This document shows, piece by piece, positions 58,748-64,000 of a stretch of 64,000 nucleotides of DNA. Location of the stretch: positions 62,001-126,000 of the forward strand of contig NZ_JACIGK010000002.1 of assembly GCF_014197915.1 (NCBI RefSeq). Reading direction: 5' to 3'. The translations under genes and the position numbers were made by a program. How positions within the stretch are numbered: position 1 is the first letter of the stretch; each line of letters begins with the position of its first letter. The notes under the pieces are model-generated. The model had not been told where the DNA came from. It did no database searches and saw only the letters and a list, made by a program, of their open reading frames with translations. This DNA comes from Roseospira visakhapatnamensis. Its GTDB lineage: Bacteria; Pseudomonadota; Alphaproteobacteria; Rhodospirillales; Rhodospirillaceae.

Positions 58748-59944
58748 ATGTCATTTTTTCGGAGAATTCTCGGACTGGAAACCCGTTCGGGTTCGTTGGG
58801 CGAACTCGAGGCTTTGTTGCGCGAGGCCCACGAGACGGCCGCAGGGATCGCGGTTTCGTCCGACGCGGGCCTGGAATACGCCCCCGTCCTGGGGGCCGTC
58901 CGGGCGATCAGCGAAAGCGTCGGCATGCTCCCGTGTCACCTGTACCGCCGCGACGGAGACGACCGGCGCCGCGCCGACGACCACCCCCTTGAAAAGCTGC
59001 TGTCGCGTCTACCCTGCCCCTGGACGACCGCCTACCAGTTCAAAACCGACATGACCGCCGCCCTGATCCTGGACGGGCAGGCGTTCGCGCATGTGGCCCG
59101 CGCATCGGATGGCCGGGTTCTCGAGGTGGTGCCGCTGCCCCGCAAATCGGTGACGGTCGAGACCGATCCCCAGACCCTGGAACCGCGCTACCGCCTGAGC
59201 CTGTCGGACGGCACCCACCGCGATCTTGACCGGACGGAGGTGTTCCACCTGCGGGGGCTTGGGGTGGTGCCGAACACCGGCCTGTCCCTGATCCGCGCCG
59301 GCCGCCATGCCATCGGGCTTGGCATCGCCCTCGAGCGCCACGCTTCCCGGATCATGGCGCGCGGCGCCCGGCCTTCTGGCCTGCTGAAGGCGCCCGGTCG
59401 CCTCAATGCCCAGACCATCGAGCGGCTGAAATCCAGCCTGCAAGCCCTGCATTCCGGCTCCGAAAGCGGGTCAACCGCCGTGCTTGAAGAAGGCATGGAC
59501 TTCGCGCCGCTGACCTTCAACAGCGTGGATATGCAGTTTCAGGAAATGCGGACGTTCCAGGTGGCGGAGGTATCCCGCATCCTTCGCGTGCCGTTGTCGC
59601 TGCTGTCCGAAATGTCCCGGGTGACGCACGCCAACGCCGAAAGCTTGGGCCGGCAATTCCTGAGCCTGACCTTGCTTCCGTACCTGCGGCTTTGGGTCGA
59701 GACCATCTACCGCGACCTTCTGACCGAAGACGAGCGCGAGGACTACTACGCCGAACACACGACCGGCGCCCTGGAAATGGCCGACCTGGGAAGCCGGATT
59801 GACGCCTACGTCAAGGCCATTGCCGGCGGGCTGATGGAGCCCGACGAAGCCCGCGCCCGCGAGAACCTGCCCGCGCGCGGTGGCGAGGCCGCGAAGCTGC
59901 GCTTCCCTATGAACACCGAGACGGGGGGCGCGACCGATGCCTGA
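58748..59944 (+). CDS. HK97-family phage portal protein
   Basis: A 398-residue portal. Motifs are SAVRAISESV-like GAVRAISESVGMLPCHLYRR, HPLEKLLSRLPCPWTTAYQF, LDGQAFAHVAR, LKAPGRLNAQTIERLKSSLQ and RVPLSLLSEMSRVTHANAES. The portal ring is the DNA entry point of the capsid. The start ATG 58748 follows AGGG; the frame opens nine codons earlier. It overlaps the protease-capsid gene by 8 bp. Confidence 0.93.
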   Translation: MSFFRRILGLETRSGSLGELEALLREAHETAAGIAVSSDAGLEYAPVLGAVRAISESVGMLPCHLYRRDGDDRRRADDHPLEKLLSRLPCPWTTAYQFKTDMTAALILDGQAFAHVARASDGRVLEVVPLPRKSVTVETDPQTLEPRYRLSLSDGTHRDLDRTEVFHLRGLGVVPNTGLSLIRAGRHAIGLGIALERHASRIMARGARPSGLLKAPGRLNAQTIERLKSSLQALHSGSESGSTAVLEEGMDFAPLTFNSVDMQFQEMRTFQVAEVSRILRVPLSLLSEMSRVTHANAESLGRQFLSLTLLPYLRLWVETIYRDLLTEDEREDYYAEHTTGALEMADLGSRIDAYVKAIAGGLMEPDEARARENLPARGGEAAKLRFPMNTETGGATDA

Positions 59945-61583
59945 TATCGAACTGCGTTTCGCCCCCACCCTGGGCGCCGAAGGCACCTTCCGGGGTCTCG
60001 CGTCGGCGTATGGCGTGTTGGATCAGCACGGCACCGCGTTCGGCCCCGGCGCCTTCTCCGCATCCCTGGCCGAAACCCGCGCGGATGCCCGGAAAGTCCC
60101 GCTGTTGCTGCACCACGACGCAACCCGGGTCTGTGGCGTGGTGGAGACCCTGACCGACACCCCGGACGGGCTGGAGATCGAGGGCCGCTTTGTTCTCGAT
60201 ACCCGCGACGGCGCCGAGGCGCACGCGCTGGCCAAGGCCGGCGCACTGGCCCTGTCCGTGGGTTTCAAGCGGGTGCGGGACCAGCCGCGCGCGGGGGGAG
60301 GCCGCACCATCACCGCCGCCCGTCTTGCCGAGGTGTCCTGTGTGGCCGTGGCCAGCAACCCGAAAACCCGAATCACCGAAGTCCGTTCCACCGCCGCCCG
60401 CGCGGCACAACAGAAGGAGTCCGCCATGGACGCCAACACCGAGGCCGCGCCGGAGACCCGGGCGGACGAAACCAGCACCGAACCCGGCGACCTGTCCGGG
60501 CGCGTGTCCGCCCTGGAAACCCGCGTGGAAGGGATCGCCAACGACGTGTCCGCCATCAAGGCCAGCGTGACCAAGACCGAGGCCCGCGCCGACCGGCTGG
60601 AAGCCCGCGCCGGCCGCGCCGGGGTCACCGCCACCCCTGCCAACGACGCTCCGGGCATCGAAACCCGGGCGTTCGATACCTTCATCCGCCGGGGTCGCGA
60701 GGCGCTGGGCGCCGAGGAAATCCGCTCCCTGCATGTGGCCGACGATACCAGCGGCGGTTATCTGACCACCCCGGACTTCCGCGCCGACCTGCTGAAGGGG
60801 CTTCAGGAGATCAGCCCGATCCGCCGTCTGGCCGCCGTGACCAGCACCAGCGCGGGCGAGATCGTGCTTCCCAAGCTGACCACGCGCCCGACCGCCGTGT
60901 GGGTGTCCGAGATCGGCGCCCGCACCGGCACCGAACCCGCGTTCGGTCAGGTGCGCATCCCGGTTCACGAGGCGTCGGTGTACGTGGACGTGTCCACCCA
61001 GCTTCTGGAAGACGCTGCCATCAACGTGTCCGCCGAACTGTCGAACATGCTGGCGACCGAATACGCCCGCCTGGAAGGGGTGGCGTTCCTGTCGGGCGAC
61101 GGCACCGGCAAGCCCTCGGGCATCCTGACCAGCGCCGATCTGGTGACGATGGCCAACGGGTCTACCACCGTCCTGTCGGCGGATGCCCTGATCGGCCTTC
61201 TGTACAGCCTGAAGCCGACCTATCGCGCGCGCGGGTCCTGGATCATGAACCCGTCCACCATCGCCACCGTGCGCAAGATGAAGGCCAGTGACGGCCACTA
61301 CCTGTGGCAAGACGGGCTTGCCGCCGGGCAGCCGGCGACCTTCCTCGGGTTCCCGGTGGCCGAAGCCGCCGACATGCCGGAGATCGCCAGCGGCGCCGTT
61401 CCGGTCCTGTTCGGGGACTGGAAGACGGCCTACCGCGTCGTCACCCGCGCGGGTGTTTCCATCCTGCGCGACCCCTACACCCAGGCGACCAACGGCCTGA
61501 CCCGCTTCCATTCGCGGATGCGTGTCGGTGGGGCGCTGACCATGCCCGAGGCCGCCGTGGGTTTGACGATGGCCACCAGCTAA
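59937..61583 (+). CDS. Fused HK97 prohead protease and major capsid protein
   Basis: A 548-residue protein. Residues 1-160 form an HK97 U35 protease: FRGLASAYGVLDQHGTAFGP, LLLHHDATRVCGVV (catalytic His about 57) and ALALSVGFKRV (catalytic Ser about 106). Residues about 165-235 are a coiled-coil delta region (VSALETRVEGIANDVSAIKA). About 240-548 is an HK97 major capsid protein (TSGGYLTTPDFRADLLKGLQ, YARLEGVAFLSGDGTGKPSG, GSWIMNPSTIATVRKMK, DPYTQATNGLTRFH). An AAGGAG lies six bases before an internal ATG at 60426 that would give capsid protein alone. Confidence 0.9.
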   Translation: MPDIELRFAPTLGAEGTFRGLASAYGVLDQHGTAFGPGAFSASLAETRADARKVPLLLHHDATRVCGVVETLTDTPDGLEIEGRFVLDTRDGAEAHALAKAGALALSVGFKRVRDQPRAGGGRTITAARLAEVSCVAVASNPKTRITEVRSTAARAAQQKESAMDANTEAAPETRADETSTEPGDLSGRVSALETRVEGIANDVSAIKASVTKTEARADRLEARAGRAGVTATPANDAPGIETRAFDTFIRRGREALGAEEIRSLHVADDTSGGYLTTPDFRADLLKGLQEISPIRRLAAVTSTSAGEIVLPKLTTRPTAVWVSEIGARTGTEPAFGQVRIPVHEASVYVDVSTQLLEDAAINVSAELSNMLATEYARLEGVAFLSGDGTGKPSGILTSADLVTMANGSTTVLSADALIGLLYSLKPTYRARGSWIMNPSTIATVRKMKASDGHYLWQDGLAAGQPATFLGFPVAEAADMPEIASGAVPVLFGDWKTAYRVVTRAGVSILRDPYTQATNGLTRFHSRMRVGGALTMPEAAVGLTMATS

Positions 61584-61584
61584 G

Positions 61585-61713
61585 TCCGCCTGAGGGAGAC
61601 AGGCGGATAGGGGCGCTCTGCGGGAGGCAGGCGCGTCCCGCCCGGTCCCTGCGGGATGCAGGGACACCAGAGGCCCGCCGGGATGTGTCCAGCTCTTCGC
61701 ATCCCCGGCGGGC
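61585..61713 (+). other. Three consecutive hairpins after the capsid gene
   Basis: TCCGCCT/AGGCGGA (61585-61607), GTCCCTGC-ggga-t-GCAGGGAC (61645-61665) and GCCCGCCGGGATG paired with CATCCCCGGCGGGC (61673-61713) stand in a row between the stop of the capsid gene and the HNH gene. The last is followed by TTTGCCTT and may terminate or attenuate transcription. The group may also stabilise the highly expressed capsid mRNA. Confidence 0.6.
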
Positions 61714-61733
61714 TTTGCCTTGGAGACCAGACC

Positions 61734-62120
61734 ATGCCGACCCGTCCGCCCCGCATCTGCCCGCACTGCCGGCGCCCTGTCCCGGCCGGGCAACGGTGCG
61801 CCTGCCGTCCGAAGCCGGACACCCGGGTGTCGGCGTACCGGCGAGGCTACGGGACGGATTGGCGGAAACTGCGGGTAGAGTTGATGCCGTCGGGCACCCG
61901 CTGTGTCCGCTGTGGTGCGCTCGCCGAGCACTTGGATCATATCAAACCGAAGCGGCTGGGCGGGTCCGACGATCCGTCGAACCTGCAACCCCTCTGCGCG
62001 CACTGCCACAACAGCACCAAGCAGGCCGAAGAGAAGCGCGGCGGATGGGTGAGGGGCGTCGATGCCCAGGGCCAACCACTGGACCCTGACCACCCCTGGA
62101 ACCGTGAGGGCGCCCGATGA
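61734..62120 (+). CDS. HNH endonuclease
   Basis: A 128-residue HNH nuclease of the phage packaging type. Zinc-finger cysteines are in RICPHCRRPVPAGQRCACRP and TRCVRCGA. The HNH core is LDHIKPKRLGGSDDPSNLQPLCAHCHNSTK, read in two parts. It assists terminase during genome packaging in related phages. GGAGA supports ATG 61734. It overlaps the next gene by 4 bp (ATGA). Confidence 0.9.
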   Translation: MPTRPPRICPHCRRPVPAGQRCACRPKPDTRVSAYRRGYGTDWRKLRVELMPSGTRCVRCGALAEHLDHIKPKRLGGSDDPSNLQPLCAHCHNSTKQAEEKRGGWVRGVDAQGQPLDPDHPWNREGAR

Positions 62121-62707
62121 GCCTGATCCGTGTCACCGCCCCGGCCGTGTTGCCCGTCACCGAAAGGTCGGTGTGGGACTTCCTGCGCCTGAGCCTGGGC
62201 GGGGAAGTGCCACCCGACAGCGCCGACGTGCGAACCCTGATCGAGGCCGCCGCCGACACGTTGGATGGTGCCGAGGGTTGGTTGGGCCGCGCCCTGGTGA
62301 CGCAAACGTGGGTCCTGCGCCTGGATGAGTTCCCGCACTCCAACATCGACCTGCCGCTGCCACCGCTGCGCACCGTGGACTCCGTGGCCTACCTGGACAC
62401 CAGCGGCACCGAAACCACCCTGTCCGCCGACCGCTACCACGCGACCGGAGTTGGTGACTTCGGGCGCTTGGTCCCGGTCACGTCCTGGCCGGCGACCGCC
62501 CGCCGCCCCGAGGCCGTGCGAATCACCTTCACCTGCGGTTATGGCGACGGGCCGGACGCCGTGCCCGAGCCCATAAAGGTCACGCTGCGGCAAATGGTGG
62601 CGCTGACGTACGATACGCGCACCCCCATGAACATTGGCAACATTGTCAACCGATTGCCCGACATGGGCTTGGATGCGCTGGCCCGCTTCAAGGTGTGGAG
62701 CTTCTGA
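62117..62707 (+). CDS. Head-tail connector (gp6-like) protein
   Basis: A 196-residue protein of the HK97 gp6 / YqbG type: VTERSVWDFLRLSLGGEVPP, EAAADTLDGAEGWLGRALVT, a PLPPLRTVDSVAYLD strand and VPEPIKVTLRQMVALTYD. It forms the ring below the portal. It overlaps the HNH stop by 4 bp. Confidence 0.85.
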   Translation: MSLIRVTAPAVLPVTERSVWDFLRLSLGGEVPPDSADVRTLIEAAADTLDGAEGWLGRALVTQTWVLRLDEFPHSNIDLPLPPLRTVDSVAYLDTSGTETTLSADRYHATGVGDFGRLVPVTSWPATARRPEAVRITFTCGYGDGPDAVPEPIKVTLRQMVALTYDTRTPMNIGNIVNRLPDMGLDALARFKVWSF

Positions 62708-62708
62708 C

Positions 62709-63020
62709 ATGGATCCGGGCCGCTTGGATAGGCGCGTCACGATAAAGCGCGAGATCTGGACACCGCGACCGGACGGCGGCTTCGATACCGTCATGGTCGT
62801 TGTTGTGACCGTCTGGGCGCATGTCCATCAGACCAGCGGCGGGGAGTTCGTCAAGGCCGACATGGTGACGGCTGAACGCCGGGCTGTGTTCACGATGCAC
62901 CACCGATCCGACCTGACCACGGCTGACGTGCTGGAATGGGACGGTGTCGCCTGGAACGTCCGCGCGCTTCGGGAACTTGGGCGCCGCGAGGCCATCGAGA
63001 TTCACGCCACCAGCGAATGA
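62709..63020 (+). CDS. Phage head closure / head-tail adaptor protein
   Basis: A 103-residue protein of the SPP1 gp16 / HK97 gp7-like adaptor group: LDRRVTIKREIWTPRPDGGF, VWAHVHQTSGGEFVKAD, TMHHRSDLTTADVLEWDGVA and the ending EAIEIHATSE. It starts one base after the connector gene. Confidence 0.85.
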   Translation: MDPGRLDRRVTIKREIWTPRPDGGFDTVMVVVVTVWAHVHQTSGGEFVKADMVTAERRAVFTMHHRSDLTTADVLEWDGVAWNVRALRELGRREAIEIHATSE

Positions 63021-63113
63021 CCTCCAGGGGGAGTCGGGAATTTCCCTCCGGGGTCTGGGGACCGGCGGTGGGGTCAAGTGCGAGATGGGCCGGAAATTGG
63101 AGGTTTTGCAGCC

Positions 63114-63524
63114 ATGAAGGGCCGGAAGCCGAACCTGTCGGTGGTCGAGGGCGGGAAATCCGCCGGCCGGGCACCGCCGCCGCCGTCCTGGCTGGCCGAT
63201 CACGCGAAGGCCGAATGGAAGCGGGTTGCGCCGGAGCTTCACCGCCGGGACCTGCTGACCGCCGAAGCCCGCGCGACCCTGGAAAGCTATTGCATCGCTG
63301 TCGGTACCGTCCGCGAGACCGAGGAAACCTTGATCCGGGAGGGTCGCACGGTCGAAGGCGAGCGCGGCCCGGCCGTCCATCCCGCGTTCAAGGTGCAACA
63401 GGGGGCCATGCGCGAGGCCCGGCTTCTGGGCTCCGAACTGGCGTTGACGCCGCACCGCCAAGCCCTGCGAGGAAAGACCGATGACGAGACCGGCAACGGA
63501 TGGGGCGACCTGGTGGACGGTTGA
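63114..63524 (+). CDS. Terminase small subunit (P27 family)
   Basis: A 136-residue protein starting MKGRKPNLSVVEGGK, typical of P27 small terminases. It continues SWLADHAKAEWKRVAPELHR, LTAEARATLESYCIAVGTVR and RGPAVHPAFKVQQGAMREA. It recognises the packaging site and activates the large subunit. GGAGG about 10 bases upstream fixes ATG 63114. Its 3' end overlaps the large-subunit gene by 44 bp. Confidence 0.92.
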   Translation: MKGRKPNLSVVEGGKSAGRAPPPPSWLADHAKAEWKRVAPELHRRDLLTAEARATLESYCIAVGTVRETEETLIREGRTVEGERGPAVHPAFKVQQGAMREARLLGSELALTPHRQALRGKTDDETGNGWGDLVDG

Positions 63525-64000
63525 CCAATACCGGCCCGCCTGGCTGTTCGATGATAGCGACATTCCCGACCCGCACGGCAAGGGCGCCCGGGCCGTCGCG
63601 TTCGTGGAACGCCTGACCATCACCGAGGGACCGCGCGCCGGGCAACGCCTGGGCAGGGTGCTGGCCCGCTGGCAACGGCGCCTGATCCAGCGCGTCTATG
63701 GGGATATCCTGCCGGACGGCCGGCGCCGCTTCTCCGACGTGGCCGTGTGGCTTCCCCGGGGCAACGGCAAGACCACCCTCATTGCCGCGCTGGGGCTGCT
63801 GCACCTGCTGGGGCCGGAGCGCGACGCGGCCGGGCAAGTGGTGGTGGCCGCCGCCGACCGGGGACAGGCGTCCATCGGCTTCGGGCATGCGAAGCGGTAT
63901 GTCGAGGCCGACCGCACCCTGTCCCGGATCGTCCGCGCCGTCGAGTCCCAGAAGGAGCTTCATCACCCGAAATCGGGATCGGTGCTGAAGGCCATTTCCC
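63481..64000 (+). CDS. Terminase large subunit, N-terminal part (cut by window end)
   Basis: An open frame from ATG 63481 to the last base, 173 codons. It opens MTRPATDGATWWTVDQYRPA, has a coiled LGRVLARWQRRLIQRVYGD lead-in, and then Walker A LPRGNGKTTL (residues about 97-106) followed by VVVAAADRGQAS. This is the ATPase half of a phage packaging motor; the nuclease half lies beyond the window. The 44-bp overlap with the small subunit is typical of such gene pairs. Confidence 0.9.
   Translation, partial: MTRPATDGATWWTVDQYRPAWLFDDSDIPDPHGKGARAVAFVERLTITEGPRAGQRLGRVLARWQRRLIQRVYGDILPDGRRRFSDVAVWLPRGNGKTTLIAALGLLHLLGPERDAAGQVVVAAADRGQASIGFGHAKRYVEADRTLSRIVRAVESQKELHHPKSGSVLKAIS

Larger units (their letters stand above)
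52144..64000 (+). mobile_element. HK97-type prophage, left part (continues beyond window)
   Basis: From the tRNA fragment onward the gene order is integrase, regulator/AlpA-like, primase/helicase module, small unknown genes, portal, protease-capsid fusion, HNH, head connector genes and terminases. Virtually all genes are on +, tightly packed with ATGA overlaps. Tail and lysis genes and the right attachment site are outside the window. The terminase genes lie after the head genes rather than before the portal. Confidence 0.88.

Overview
The window is GC-rich bacterial chromosome, most likely from an alphaproteobacterium of the Rhodospirillales type. That is an inference from gene content: an oxygen-independent ubiquinone module (ubiT-ubiU-ubiV), a Tat-exported amidase next to PBP1A, coaBC-dut, a KaiC/KaiB pair, TspO and a DctPQM TRAP transporter. 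No rRNA or CRISPR array is present. One complete tRNA gene, tRNA-Arg(CCT), and one tRNA 3' fragment were found.

Layout. 1-5.3 kb holds an MFS transporter (5' end cut), a periplasmic ABC-type binding protein, a PanB-like enzyme and a membrane-bound SpoIIE/PP2C phosphatase, all on +. 5.3-8.7 kb on - holds a sterol-desaturase-family hydroxylase, a GT2 glycosyltransferase, a NifX-like protein with a His/Cys-rich tail, and TspO. 9.0-12.5 kb holds ubiT, ubiU and ubiV, with a possible FNR-type box upstream, then leuD. 12.5-22.1 kb holds a SAM methyltransferase and a type VI secretion satellite: Ser/Thr kinase, ClpV, Hcp and VgrG, without the structural core genes. 22.2-29.3 kb holds an AlkD-like repair protein, a DHH phosphoesterase, an unknown gene behind a terminator-bearing leader, PBP1A and its partner amidase. 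29.6-45.4 kb holds TusA-like and rhodanese proteins, a universal stress protein, a CheY-like regulator, a MlaC-like protein, an ABC1 kinase, a large histidine kinase, coaBC-dut, kaiC-kaiB, a glutamine-synthetase-family enzyme, a hemolysin-III protein and a Nudix protein.

45.5-64 kb is accessory DNA. It starts at tRNA-Arg, followed by decayed IS3 and IS1380 pieces. Next comes a visibly less GC-rich operon (GntR regulator, metallo-beta-lactamase-fold hydrolase, TRAP DctP-DctQ-DctM), then a frameshifted serine-recombinase tail. A 33-bp tRNA 3' fragment marks the left end of an HK97-type prophage that runs off the window: integrase, AlpA-like protein, primase/helicase module, portal, a protease-capsid fusion, HNH, head connectors and terminases.

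A recurring theme is dispersed palindromic DNA in the gaps between genes. One family has four copies (22.2, 24.4, 24.9 and 31.6 kb). A second has two copies (19.9 and 42.1 kb). A third is a single hairpin directly after vgrG. Two of these elements supply or touch the stop codon of the neighbouring gene. The observations most worth following up are the kaiC-kaiB pair with altered catalytic-Glu motifs, the T6SS satellite headed by a soluble kinase, the SpoIIE/MFS/binding-protein cluster, the terminator-bearing leader at 24.3-24.5 kb, and the protease-capsid fusion with a strong internal start.
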